Below are positions 23,706-35,019 of a stretch of DNA of 64,000 nucleotides, one piece after another. Both the position numbers and the translations under genes were made by a program. This DNA comes from Euptelea pleiosperma (lineage: Eukaryota; Streptophyta; Magnoliopsida; Ranunculales; Eupteleaceae): the NCBI GenBank assembly GCA_035048495.1, contig CM068545.1, positions 12,545,702 through 12,609,701 on the forward strand, read 5' to 3'. Position 1 is the first letter of the stretch. The number at the start of each line of letters is the position of its first letter. The notes under the pieces are model-generated. The model was not told the origin of the DNA, did no database searches, and was given only the letters and a program-made list of their open reading frames with translations.

Positions 23706-26641
23706 CTAATAGTTTATTTCTCTGAAGAAGGGTTGAAGGAGGGTTTTGTCCATGGGATGGTCCCACTCCAGCGACTCCCACCACTCTTTTCTTCCGATGA
23801 TTTCTTTGATAGCAGGTCTTGGTTGTGGTTGTCCTCCATTTTCCATTTCCATAGAGAGAGGGAGCCTTTTCAGCTCTGGACATTTATATACATCAATAGT
23901 GTGCAGAGAATCACAAACCATCAACCCCTTCCAAATGCTCTTTAATTTCGGTAGAATATTCAACTTCAACTCCTTTAATCTTGGAAGTGTGATGGTATTG
24001 TTGTTCCCTTCACCCATCTCTTCTTCTTCTTCTTCTTCTTCTTCTGCTATTATCTCCTCCATTTTGTCACAACAACTGACGTCAACAATTTCAAGGTTTT
24101 GGAGGTGCAGCAACAAGCTAGGCGAGAACAGATTCTTTATATGACCAAAACAGTGATAAACTGATAGGTGCTTTAAACTAGAAAGAGTACCGTGTGGCAC
24201 AACTCCCTTACAGAGTGCACTTAACTTGTCCAAGCCTGAAAGATGCAAAGACTCGAGGTTTGGTAATAATGATGGGCCCACTACGTCATCTTCTACCGAC
24301 AAGATGCACTCTATCCCATTGCACGTCTCGAGCTCACAATGTTTCAAATCCCTCACATTCTTTAAGCAATCCAATTGCGATAACCTAGTGAGATCGTCGC
24401 AGTCCTGAATATACAAGTCTTGGGTGTTCTCAGGGAGCACAAGAGAGTTATTTTCGTCAATGAGATTGAATCCGTATATTCTTACCCAGTTCGCTGTTGT
24501 TGGAACTTCAGTCTCGAACTCGTAATACCCTACGCTGAAACCAAAGTTCTTCAATCCTTGCATATGCTCATATCTAGCACATTTATTAAAAGCATGCAAG
24601 TCAGAGAACATGGCATAAAAAATTTCTAAATGTGTCGAGTCCATGAGTTCCTCCACACATGGTCCTTCTTCCTCGTTCATTCCCCAGTACCAGGTATAAA
24701 CGAAAGCATGGATAGTGACACAGTCGGAAGCATTCCTATGTAGTCGTCACGATTAATGTAAGATACCCTAAGGCGTATGAGGTTGACCAACCTTCCCGTG
24801 CCTTGAGGTAATTCTTTGATGCTAGTATTGCTGAGGTCCAACACCCTCAATTCTGTAAGATTTTCAAGCGAAGGCACAGAAGTTAATTCTCCACAGTTGT
24901 GCAAGAGAAGTGCCCGTAGATTCTTCAAGTCAGAGATAGAATGTGGCAGGTTCTTGATATCAGTATCAGATAGGTTGAGAACCCTGAGGCTAGGCATGTG
25001 CTCAAAGAAAGAATTTGAAATCACTCCCGATAGAGGGTTTCCTTGCAATAGCAAAGTAAAAAGTCTAGGACACCTGGGTGTATACGAAAGCTCCATTATT
25101 TCATTATTCATTAAAGAGACCCTCTCAAGATCTTCTCTCCATTTCTCCTTCGGTGGTTTTTTCATTAACCAATCACCCCCTAGCACCATGAATCGAGGGC
25201 TCACACTTGTGATGTCGAGGGCCATATCCCTAATTGAATCATGCATCTTGACACCTTCAATATCAAGCTCTCCGAAATAACCAAAGGGGATTGCTCTTTC
25301 TAACATGGAATTGTTTATTAGTATATTCAATATAACGTGACCCTCATCAAGCCTCGCTTCCCTATTCCTTTTATCATCCATTAGCCCCTCAGCAATCCAA
25401 AGATCTATCAACTCTTCCATCGGGATCACATAATCTTCAGGATACAATGAACAATATAAGAAACAAGTCTTGAGCTTTTCATCTCCCAAGCGATTATAAC
25501 TGAACTTCAGACGCTTGATGACTTTGCGTTCCAAGTTCCTAACCCCTCTTGTAGAACTTTTCAATTCATCCAACGCATTTCTCCATTCGTGGATTTCTTC
25601 CTTTCCACTCATGGTTCCACCTACCGAGACGAGTGTAAGAGGTAAACAAGCACATTCCTTGGCAACGAGCCTTGCAATTTCTTCTACTTCAGGAGCAAGC
25701 ACCTTTTGATGTCCAACTTTATCCATGAATAAGTTCCAAGCTTCTACCTCTGAGAGAACTTCCACTTTAATTTCTTTTTGGCATTTCATACCTTGACATA
25801 CTTCAAATGATCGGGTAGTTAATACTAACTTGCTTCCATTTTCTCTACAAGGTATGGGAATTCCTATCTTCTCCAAGAAGAACGCTTTCCACATATCATC
25901 TAAGATGAGCACAAACCTCTTCCTTCCTTTTAATCCTTCATGTAATTTGGCTGCCCTTCTTATTCGATCTTTATCCTTCGACAAATCTCTGTCTATTGCT
26001 TTTGCAATGTCATTTTGTAATCTCTTAAGATTCAATGCTTTCGATACAGTGACCCAAATTATAACATCAAAATGATCACTGTCTTTCAATTTATTATTGA
26101 TATGGGTCATGATGGTCGTCTTGCCAACTCCCCCCATTCCATAAACACCGATCGTGTTGATCTCACTGTCCATCAAGGCATCCCAGATTTTTTTCAAGTT
26201 TTGCTCAGCTGATGCACTGACTAATTGTGTTGTTGGTAATGTCAGTCCACGGTCTACGTGATCAACTACCAGCCCATCAGAAAAACAGCCTTCAGCTCGA
26301 AGATCAGTAACTTCTTTGATCTTTTTAACAACACGCCTTCCCAACCCAATAGGTAGGAGAGAGCTACTTTCACTATATTCCCTTTTTACCTCATCCACTT
26401 CAGTTGTAATTCTCTGCACCTTTTTTTGCCAAACTTCAACTTCTCTCTTTCGCTTTTTTCCTTGTTGAACCTCAGCTTGATTCAATTCAGTGTTTATGTC
26501 TTCGGCTCGGCTCTTCAGGCCTTCCATTTGGTCTTCCAAAATTTTCATATTTTCTTCAAGGCTCGTTCCATACTTTACCTGTTCAAAAATAGGTGGCACC
26601 GCAGCCTTCGCAATTTCAATTACTGACATCAAATGATCCAT
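23706..26641 (-). pseudogene. CC-NBS-LRR disease-resistance gene (RPS2/At4g27190-like), frameshifted
   Basis: The family encodes cytoplasmic or plasma-membrane immune receptors that bind ATP/ADP and detect pathogen effectors. The first frame, 26641-24677 (654 aa), has an N-terminal coiled coil (about residues 20-100), P-loop GMGGVGKTT (168-176), kinase-2 FVLILDDMW (243-251), RNBS-B GSKLVLTTR (269-277), a GLPL variant CLPLTLVS (332-339), RNBS-D CFLYCSLYPEDY (393-404), MHDSIRDMA (466-474) and the first LRRs. It stops at 24677. The second frame, 24680-23706 (324 aa), continues the LRR domain and overlaps the first by four bases (ATGA). Upstream of its ATG the second frame reads WYWG, as expected for an uninterrupted protein, so one indel near 24685-24700 split a single exon. 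No intron fits the gap. The second part has a Glu run coded by a GAA microsatellite (about 24014-24045). Possible meanings are a real lesion, an allele or an assembly error. Confidence 0.85.
24014..24045. repeat. Coding (TTC/GAA)n microsatellite
   Basis: A run of CTT/TTC triplets, read on the minus strand as consecutive Glu codons, lies in the LRR part of the NBS-LRR gene after the DKMEEIIAEE phrase. It stays in frame. Confidence 0.8.
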
Positions 26642-28590
26642 ATTCTAGCCACTCTACAAAAACAAAACAAAGAAGCCCATTACAAAGAAATCCTTGGAAC
26701 ATATTAAAAATAAAGTTAAAAAGAACCTCAAAGATTGAAGGAAAACCCAAACATGTAGATGCAAGGAGGCAATAAAGTCCTTTAAGATTATAGTTTGGAC
26801 AATAGAAAAGATAAACCAAGGAGAAAAGTTATACAAAAGCTGAACCTGACCTTGGATGAGGAACTAGATGCCTGGAGACCTGAAAAAAAGAAAACACATG
26901 GAAATCAGTAGCAGCCCCATAATTTAATAAGGCAGAAGAGAAAAATGAAAATAAAAATAAGCAAAAACCAACTGATGATGGAAAAATTTGACAAAAATAT
27001 TTGTTGTCCCCTGAGGACTTCAAAATTTGAAGTCTCCCCCTCCCAAAACTGCCCACTTAGGGCCGACTGACCTTTTGGATGTTTGTTCCACTTCTTGGTG
27101 GACCTATATACTAAATATAATCTTTATCCATGATTTCTAACAGTTATATTTTAGCATAAAAAAATGCTCAAATCCAACGGCCGGAAATTATGATATAAAA
27201 ATGATAGATCCAACGGATAGAAATAGATTCATCAAGAGGTGGATCAACATCCATAAAGTCAGTGGACCCTAAAGAGTGCTCCACATGGCATTGTGGGAAG
27301 GAGACTTCAAACTCGGGCTCAAAATATTTTGAGTGCTGTAGACGCAGAGGACTCTCGTTGCCTACTAAGTGCATTTTTTGGGGGCCCACTCACCGCATCG
27401 ATATTTAGCCCATCCCTTAATGGAAATACAAATAAAAAGTCTACCTGATTGGTTATCTCTAGTCATAGATTTTAGCACTTTTTTAGGAGCGATTCTAGCC
27501 ATTGGATTCAGGCATCTGTTTTTCAGGTACAAAATCCAACGGATAGAAATCATCAATCAAGCTGATTTTTAGTGCGGATATCCACCAATGGACAGGCTCA
27601 CCATCCATGTTGACAGTGGACCGAAAAAATATGCGATGTAGGGCCAAGAGAGTCCTCTGCATTTACTGAATAAGATTGATTTATGATAAGATGTAAACTA
27701 AAAAGCAGTAGCAAGAATAGCAGATCTAAGTCATCGAACAACAAAACATATTAAAAGTCAAAAGGAATGCTCCAAAAACAACAATATGGCTAGAAAACTC
27801 AATTTCCTTGATCTCTAACACCAAACCCTGAATCACGTTTGTGCAGCCCACACGAAGATGATTCAGGGGCTGATATTTTTGCGAGGATGTTTTCCTTACC
27901 AGGTAGATCTTCTGCACCAAAAATTATTTCATTACGACATTTGTAGCTTTAGGAAAAACGGATTATTTCAAGTTCATAAATTTTGGGCCATACATCTAGA
28001 GCAGCTACAACCATTTCTTACATCCAGTTCTTACACCCGGCAGTGGGGTCCACATGGAGATCATGTTGCACAATCCAACAGCACAACAGCTATAGCTCCA
28101 TGTGGGCCCCACAAAGGTGTGTCATTTTAGGCTTATCAAAATTACACTACCCATATTTATAAGACATAGTCCTGTTATTTTAAAATGCCAAAAAATGACA
28201 CAAAAAATAACATTCTTTGTGGGTACCACATGGAAATGAGTTAAGGGCTGATTTTTTGTGAGAACATTCTGAAATTTCTAACCCCTATCAGATGTTTACG
28301 TAAAATTTACAGTAAAATGGATGATTGATATTTTCTCAACTTGTAACCCATTTTTCATAGGTGTAGAAATGTTGAATGAGCTCATTTTTTGTGAGCATGT
28401 GCTTCAAGATGAAGAGATCATCCACACAAAAATCTGCCCTTAACTCATCTCCATGTAGGCCTCACAAGGATTGTTATTTTGTGTGTCATTTTTTGGCATG
28501 TTAAAGCAATGGGATTCATATACATGAGCGGGGATAAAGTTAAGCTTTTTGGCTTAAAAAATGACACATGTTCTTGGGCCCACATGCAGA
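26642..28590. other. Intergenic, upstream of the NBS-LRR gene
   Basis: The first few hundred bases (26642-27055) may include the 5' UTR of the receptor gene on the minus strand. Family A foldbacks lie at about 27060-27290 and 27330-27665 (cagaggactctcg ... cgagagtcctctg type). Family C sequence occupies about 27830-28470 (gggctgattttttgtgag, aagatgaagagatcatcc). No protein family is recognised. Confidence 0.45.
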
Positions 28591-31560
28591 TGATTAAGGG
28601 CCCGTTTGGCAACACTGAAATAAGTAGCTTTTTTGCTTCCAAAAGCAAAAAAATTTAAAAGTTTGTTTGGGTATCCATTTTGAAATTGCTTCTCATCAAA
28701 AGTCAAAAACTTACTTTTTGTGGAAGCAAAAATTTTTTTGCCTCTTGTTTCTGGTGGAAGCAAAAGCCAAAATAAAATTGTGGAACCTATGTGAAACTGG
28801 CGTTTTTCCGCGTCGTTGGTTACGGAAACCCTAGAATCAATACACTTGTAATTTGATCCGTATTTTAATCCTACAAAAATGTGACTTTTGTATAGGGATT
28901 CGTGTCGGATGTCGATCCGCACTCGGGGTTAGTTCGCACAAGTTTAGAAAATAAAATAGCAGAAAATGCTGCAGAAATTGATGGTGGGGTGAGAAAGGTG
29001 AAACTCGAGTTTAAACATGCTTTTGATTTCAATGGGAACTAAGAATCACAATTGTAAAAATCAAACTAACTTTTATTAAAAACCATGGAAGTACAATACT
29101 TTCAAAGAAGCAAATTACATTAGAAAGCAATAAACCTAACTAAAAAAAATGAAAAAATAGAGAGAGAAAATGACCTAAAAGAGAGAAAAGATAAAAAGCT
29201 CTAGAAAAGAGAAACTAGAGGAAACTAGAGAGAGGACATAGCACTAGAGAGAGAAAGTGAATCCTAGAAGGAGAAAAGATTTTTAGAAAGAGAAAATGAG
29301 GTTAGAAAGAGAAATTGAGCTTCAAATGTAAAGAGAGAAAATGAGAGAAGAGAGAAAAAGTAGGTTTAGAGAGAGAAAACCTTACCTTTTGAAGAAGGAG
29401 GGTGCGAGAAGCTTATGCAAGCCATGGTGTTCGGCATGCAGGACGGTTCAAGGAGTAGCTATGCATGGTGGTGTGAGATGGTTTGCATGTGAGGAGAGTG
29501 ATCGGAGTTCCAGGCAATTGTTGGAGAAGATTTTCTTGCTACCCGGTGAAGTGGAGATGGGGCGAAGCTTTTCCCAAGTGCCTTACAGGTGGAGTCGCCG
29601 GATTGAAGGTTCTATTAATGGATAGGCTACAACGTGGAGGTGGAGGCACCAGCAAGGAGAAGATGATGCCAATGGATGGGGACTTGTTGCCATTTAAGTC
29701 TGAGATAGTCGAAACAGAACGTCCACAAGTGGTTTGTGATGCTCACAGGTTTCAACACCAGTGCAGCACGGTGGAGATGGAGTCCGGCCGGTGGTTGATG
29801 GAGATGATAGATGGAGTTGCAGGGGGGGCGGTGAGTGGATGATGGCGCACTACCTATGAGTGCACGCTGGAGAGAGCATCGAAGTGATTCGCCGGTGATG
29901 GATGACGCAGCAGCTGCGTCTCCCTCCTTCTCTCTTCCTCTTCTCTTTTCGTTTTCTATTTTTTTTCTGATTTCTTTTTTTTTTTTTTAAAGAGAACGGT
30001 TTGGAGATGAAGAAGATTGGAGAGATGGAGGAGATGGCGGCCTTGCTTCACGCAGCAGCAGGGACGGTGAAGAGAGGTGGAGATGTTGGCAGCAACGTTG
30101 GAGGAGTGGATCGTGGTGCTGGCCGGCGGCAATGCGTGGTGGCTGTTGGAAGAACAGCCACCGTGGAGATCTAGTGGAGATGAGGGGGAAACGACTTCAA
30201 ATGGGAGAGGAGTTGTGGGATGTGTGAGAGAGGAGAGAAGAGAGTGGAAGAGGAGAACGTGGAAGGAAGAAGGTGTTGCTCGCCGGAGTTGCAGGCTGCA
30301 ACTCCGGTGATAAAGATGAAGAAGATGAAGAAGAAGAAGAAGAAAGGAGGAAGAAGATGGGCCAAAGAAGAAGGGAAAACGTGGGGAAGGGTTTTTGGGG
30401 AAGGATTGAAAGGATTAGAGGGGGATTAGGGTTCGAACGAACCCTTCTCCTTCCCCTTTTAAAGCTCCCTATTTCTTTTAATGGAAATAGGGATTTTTTG
30501 AAAAAATTAAAATTAAAATTTTTTTTTAAAGTAAAACACTACTTTTCTTTGGGAAATTTCCCCATTTAGTGGACCCCCCATTTTTTTTAAATTTAATTGA
30601 AATTATTTTGAAATTCACGGGGTCCACTAAATGGTCGGACAGCGGGTCGATGATGGTGGGCCCGGCTACTGGCACACATGGAATGAAGATGTCCATTGTC
30701 TCACAAGATGATGTGACAGACAATCTGATGGCGATCGGATGGATGGTGACTTGATTGGGACCCAGATTGGTAGATCGACGGATCTAGAGAGATCCAACGG
30801 TCCGGTGGAAGATCCAACAGTCCGATTGAAGATCCAACAGTCAGAAAGCTAAGGGAGATGAGACAGCCAATGGGCAGGAGTTCTGGGGTCAGGTCAGTAG
30901 ATTCGAGGACGGAGAGATGAAGAGAGAGAGAATAAGGAGAGATGAGAGAGAAAATATCAGAAAATGGAGATAAAAGTATTGGCAGATGGTCTGGAACTCT
31001 AGTCTTCACTGTGACCATCTTCACGCTTCTCCAGTAGAGTAGACTATCATTCCTTGCTGACTCATGTGGCTTTAAACGCTTTGGTCCGTTTCTTGGTCAT
31101 TGGCTCTCCTGCTCTCTTCTTTCTTTAGGCCGACTTTTTTGTCTTCTTATTCAGCCCGTATTTGGCCCATATCTTCTAGTCATAGCATGTAGGCTCTTTA
31201 AGCTTTGATAATGGGCTTTCCTGATCGATGTGGGCTCGCAAGTCTCGAGAATTGTCCCATCGGGGTTTCCTGCGACAGAAGAAGCGCATAATGAGACTTT
31301 ATCAGAATAACTCAATGTCTAGACTTCCGAAAATGTATTTAATGCATGCAAATATATCATTTCGTCCAGAAAAGTGTGTTCTACGCAACAAAAGAGACTC
31401 TTACATAGAAAAGTAGATAAATAGAGCATTTTAACGTAGGAGAGTGTGAAAACGCTTAGAAGATAACAGTGAAAAATACGCACTTTTAAACGAATATCAC
31501 TACGCTTTTACCATCTCTTTTTAAAAAAAAACAATTACCCATAAAATGACTCATCAGGTG
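28591..31560. other. Repeat-like, strand-biased purine-rich region without a recognisable gene
   Basis: It starts with a MITE-type end (gggcccgtttggc). From about 29150 to 30400 the + strand is strikingly purine-rich (gagagaaaa, gaagaagaaga). At 30428-30450 there is an inverted repeat gggttcgaacgaaccc. Short frames exist on both strands, but none shows a domain or splice continuity. At about 30770-30845 the phrase 'gatccaacagtccg' recurs three times. I assign no function. Confidence 0.4.
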
Positions 31561-31580
31561 TGTCATTTTTTATTGACCAT

Positions 31581-32104
31581 TTATAGTAAAAATATTTGAA
31601 AAAAAAAATAACATATGTGATATTGGTATATGATCTTCAAGAAATAGAGGGCATCAATTTCAGATAAGCCCAAATCGAAAGAAGGATAAAAAATCTGGTT
31701 GATATCATTGATACGATTAGTAAGATGCCAGAAATTAACATGCATTTGACCGGGAGCTCTGTCATAAAAAATCAAGAGCTGACAAGCCAGAGGAAAAAGA
31801 GGAAAACGCAAACCCGCTTGGATTTGTTGCAAGCAAACACTGATTTCGCCACTAGGGGAAACTTCTTCTCCCAACATATTACCTCTTCTTATATGAACAT
31901 TGGAAGGAATATTGAAGTCATTACGAATATTAACAATAAAAGGATCTTCGACTGGAACGAGTGCTAGAGCGAGGTTCAGAAGTCCCCCGCTTGATTCATC
32001 ATCCTCTGACGAGCAACCAAAGAAGAAGGTCTTCCCCCAGAAGATGAGGGAGGATTTGTTTCCTGAGATGGCTCAACATTCCTAGGGTAATTTCTTCTCT
32101 TCAT
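31581..32104 (-). pseudogene. Antisense 'putative gypsy type' (PF04195-like) domain fragment of a Tat-lineage retrotransposon
   Basis: On the minus strand an ATG at 32104 begins MKRRNYPRNVEPSQETNPPS, which stops after about 42 codons. One base-frame away, translation continues from about 31975 with FNIPSNVHIRRGNM, EISVCLQQIQAGLRFPLFP, FYDRAPGQMHVNFWHLTNRI and LGLSEIDALYF. The core 'AGLRFPL...YD.APGQ..N.W' matches the plant domain annotated as Transposase_28/putative gypsy type. It lies about 440 bp upstream of a polypurine tract and LTR, but in antisense, as I recall for additional ORFs of some Tat/Ogre elements. It carries at least one frameshift and no other retrotransposon domain remains. 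Confidence 0.6.
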
Positions 32105-32526
32105 GACTAAAATATAAAAAAAAGAGATAAATAGGGAAAAGAACCTTACAGAACGGTATCCAAGAAATAAGAATCGTGTGCTGGTAAAGATAGACGATGC
32201 CGAGAGATACAGAAGCTTTAAGCAAAGATGAACAGGAAGAAGACAGAACAAAAATGGCGGAAAGAGGGTTTATAAAGACAACGATGGGAGTTATCAGAAA
32301 ATCAGCCTGGTTATAGAAAAACCCGAGCGTCAAATCACCTCCTTTGTTAAAATGTGCCGATACGACAGGTGTCAAATAGGGTTTCGTTCGACGGTTAAGG
32401 TCATCCAACATTTCGAATTTGCGACGCAAAAATTTATTACAGGGAACAGCTGTCAAAGCTGTTTGGAGGGAAAAGCGAAAGATCTTCTCAAGAAGTCGTA
32501 CGACTCTGTACAATGTCAAACTCCTC

Positions 32527-32540
32527 AAGAAGGGGGGCGA
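32527..32540 (+). other. Polypurine tract
   Basis: AAGAAGGGGGGCGA lies directly before the LTR start TGTGGGTGCC. A PPT in this position primes plus-strand DNA synthesis and shows that the LTR at 32541 is the 3' LTR of an element oriented on the + strand. Confidence 0.7.
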
Positions 32541-32703
32541 TGTGGGTGCCAGATTTTTCACACCGTAGGATAGGTGACACTTGTCACCATCCTACTTCTT
32601 TACGAAATAACCGATACATGCGATGCAAGATATCATCCCATGGAAACAAACGAACCACAGTTATACCCATCTGGCTCGTGCTGTTATATCTAGATGCGGA
32701 CAA

Positions 32704-33171
32704 GTGACTCAGACAGTCTAACTGTTTGGATAAATTCAAGTGACTCAGACAGTCAGACCGTCTGGATGAATACAAATGACTCAGCCAGTCAGATCATCCA
32801 TATGCGGACAAGTGACTCAGACAGTCAGACCGTCTGGATGAATTCAAGTGACTCAGCCAGTCAGATCATCCAGATGCGGAAAAGTGACTCAAACAGTCAA
32901 ACCATCTGGATGAATTCAAGTGACTCGGCCAGTCATATCATTCAGATACGGAAAAGTGACTCAGACAGTCAGACTGTCTGGATGAATTCAAGTGACTCAG
33001 ATAGTCAGATCATCTGGATGAATTCAAGTGACTCAGCCAGTCAAATCGTCCAGATGCGGAAAAGTGACTCGGACAGTCAGACCGTCTGGATGAATTCAAG
33101 TGACTCAGATAGTCAGACCACCTGGATGCGGTCAAATAACTCAGACAAACAGATCATCAAAATTCAGATGA
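32704..33171. repeat. 36-bp tandem array, 13 units, in LTR U3
   Basis: Units start every 36 bp from 32704 with GTGACTCAGACAGTCAGACC or a variant. Two subtypes tend to alternate: one ends ctggatgaattcaa and the other ccagatgcggaaaa, giving a partial 72-bp higher-order period. Each unit contains CAGAC...GTCTGG, a short inverted repeat. Because 36 is divisible by three, the array makes a spurious 165-codon open frame with a 12-residue period. Confidence 0.92.
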
Positions 33172-33381
33172 GTATAACTTTTACCATATAATTTATCAAT
33201 TAAATAAGTCCGTGTCAGATATATTCTGGGGCATATCTGACACGTAAGGTTATAAATCCAACCCAGCTGACGTCATACGCTCCCCCAAAACAAACTAACT
33301 GCAACCGCGTGTTCTTTCATAACCAACTAACCGAATACACGTGGTTGGATTTAAACAGGAGCTGTGTGCTCATGAGAAACC

Positions 33382-33389
33382 TATAAATA
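33382..33389 (+). promoter_or_regulatory. LTR TATA box
   Basis: TATAAATA lies about 210 bp downstream of the 36-bp array, in the same order as in the solo LTR at 12056-13366. Confidence 0.55.
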
Positions 33390-33699
33390 GGGTTCGAACC
33401 AAACGTGAGAGGGATCGGATCCGAGGGGAGAAAAGGAATGAAAGACAAATATTCACACCAACTTATCTCAAACCTGAAGTAACTTAGATTTTCAACTAAA
33501 ACTGGTTCAATCAAGGTCTATATCCAAAATCTCTGTGGAAAAATGATGTTTGGAGAGAGAACGATTTCTGACTTGATCGTCGGAGCCTTATCAACAGGTA
33601 CATCCCTGTCGGCGTGAAGGGCGAGGAGCGATTGGAGCAGAACTCGGCCAGCACGGATCTGTCTTAGTTCGGCCACCTAAGATTGTCAAAGATTATAAT

Positions 33700-33990
33700 T
33701 CCTCGGGGATTGTCAAAGATTATAACCGTCCACTTTAGATCGATGGATTTGATCTCAACCTCTCTTTATCTAACCGTCCACATTCGATGGATGGATAAGA
33801 TAAGAGAATACAACTGCGTTGTCTTGATATATACGTGGGTGGCCTGTGCCTGCGGCACTTTCCGACAAAGTGTTTGTCAAAATCGGGTGGGAGTTAATCT
33901 TAGCCATCAATATTAAGCATAGTGGATCTCAGCCACTGATTATTGAAGTCATATAAGATAAGAGGGGTATAAGAAAACCATTAAATTTCT
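33700..33990. repeat. Family D related repeat
   Basis: It carries 'aaccgtccactttagatcgatggatttgatc' followed by 'gtgggtggcctgtgcctgcgg' and 'catataagataagaggggtataag'. The same order occurs at 56517-56780, so this is one dispersed unit. Confidence 0.6.
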
Positions 33991-34010
33991 GTTAAATTCT
34001 TTTCTTTTTT

Positions 34011-34056
34011 TAAATTTTAAATTTTAAATTTTAAATTTTAAATTTTAAATTTTAAA
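34011..34056. repeat. (AAATTTT)n short tandem repeat
   Basis: About six copies of the 7-mer TTTTAAA in a row. Confidence 0.9.
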
Positions 34057-34233
34057 ATTTGAATTTCAGCACCACTTTTTCCGTTAAAATCTATTTTTTC
34101 CATTTTTGCCCCTAACCGTTTCAATCCATTCTAACGGTAACACCCCTCTCGAGGCATAAAAAGTGGGGCTCCTGACCCCGACCCTTGGGCTATATGTAAA
34201 TCCAACCCATTTCATTCCTTATATGTAGGTAAA

Positions 34234-34556
34234 TAGTAGGTGACCCGTGCCCACGGCACTCATCGACAAAACGTTTGTCAAAATTGGGTGTGATTGGCTG
34301 AGATCCACAGTCCATTTGGTGCGATAAGATCTCGGCCATCCTTTATGAAGCCAGATAAGAGGGGGAGACAACCGTCCTGTTTTGTTATATAGATAGTAGG
34401 TGACCTGTGCCCACGACACTCATCAACAAAGCGTTTGTCAAAATTGGGTGTGAGTGGCTGAGAACCACCGTCCATTTGGTGTGATAAGATCTCGGCCATC
34501 CTTTATGAAGCCGAATAAGAGGGGGGAGATAACCGTCTTGTTTTGTTATATAGAAT
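34234..34556. repeat. Two family D repeats in head-to-tail tandem
   Basis: Two units of about 160 bp (34234-34393 and 34394-34556) each start 'tagtaggtgacc(c/t)gtgcccac' and end 'tttgttatatag'. They are joined directly, with no intervening sequence. Internal landmarks are gtttgtcaaaattgggtgtga, gataagatctcggccatcc and taagaggggga. No TIR, A tail or coding sequence is seen; the class is unresolved. Confidence 0.75.
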
Positions 34557-34599
34557 ATTAGTAAAAATAGAATGAGTCATTATATATATATATAGTTGG

Positions 34600-34930
34600 G
34601 ATAGGTTAACAGCTGGTTTTGTGACACATATAGTGACACATGGTCATGAGGCCCACACGGAGATAAGGGGTGACTTTTTGTGAGGATAGTTTTCACACCA
34701 CGGAGATCACCTTCACCTAAAAAACAGCCTATTCTGACCTTTGAAGCCTTATGAAAAGTGGATGCAAGTTGAAAATTTCTGGATCGTTCATTTTTACTGT
34801 AACTTTATGTCGACATTTTTACTGTAACTTCAGAAAGGATTGATTTCTTGTGAGGATGATGAGGAGATCATCCTCACCAAAAACCAGCCCTGGACTCATC
34901 TTCTGTGTGTGCTCCAAAGATCTTTATGAA
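34600..34930. repeat. Family C related foldback element
   Basis: 'gaggcccacacggagataagg' and 'catcttctgtgtgtgctcc' are the inverted flanks. The interior has 'gtgaggatgatgaggagatcatcctcacc'. Ends are approximate. Confidence 0.55.
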
Positions 34931-35019
34931 AATCTCGTTAACTGTATCAGAATATCATGAACAGGTATATTGCAAATCCATATACTCATGCCGAGTCAAA
35001 CAACAAAGTGCTGAGAGAA

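Larger units (their letters stand above)
32541..33690 (+). mobile_element. 3' LTR of a truncated Ty3/gypsy (Tat/Ogre-type) element
   Basis: It begins TGTGGGTGCC right after a polypurine tract. It contains an inverted repeat (taggataggtgacac / tgtcaccatcctac, 32570-32598), the 36-bp array (32704-33171), a stem of 'gtgtcagatat...atatctgacac' (about 33212-33243), TATAAATA at 33382-33389, and TCAACAGGTACA near 33591. The 3' end is not certain, because about 33700 onward matches a different dispersed repeat. No 5' LTR or pol region is present in the window, so the element is 5'-truncated. Confidence 0.75.

Noticed and set aside
23706..24680. LRR-only protein as a separate gene
   Set aside because: It has no promoter space (overlaps the upstream stop by four bases) and continues the LRR domain of the NBS gene. 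A frameshift explains it better.
24816..25280. 154-codon open frame on the + strand
   Set aside because: It is antisense to the NBS-LRR coding sequence with no own domain; it is a codon-composition shadow.
32704..33171. CRISPR-like array of 36-bp repeats
   Set aside because: The units abut with no spacers, this is plant nuclear DNA, and the array is inside a retrotransposon LTR.
32694..33191. 165-codon open frame with a 12-residue period (SDSQTVWMNSSD-like)
   Set aside because: It is the translation of the 36-bp LTR array; 36 is a multiple of three, so any unit without a stop gives a long open frame. It has no signal or domain and lies inside LTR U3.
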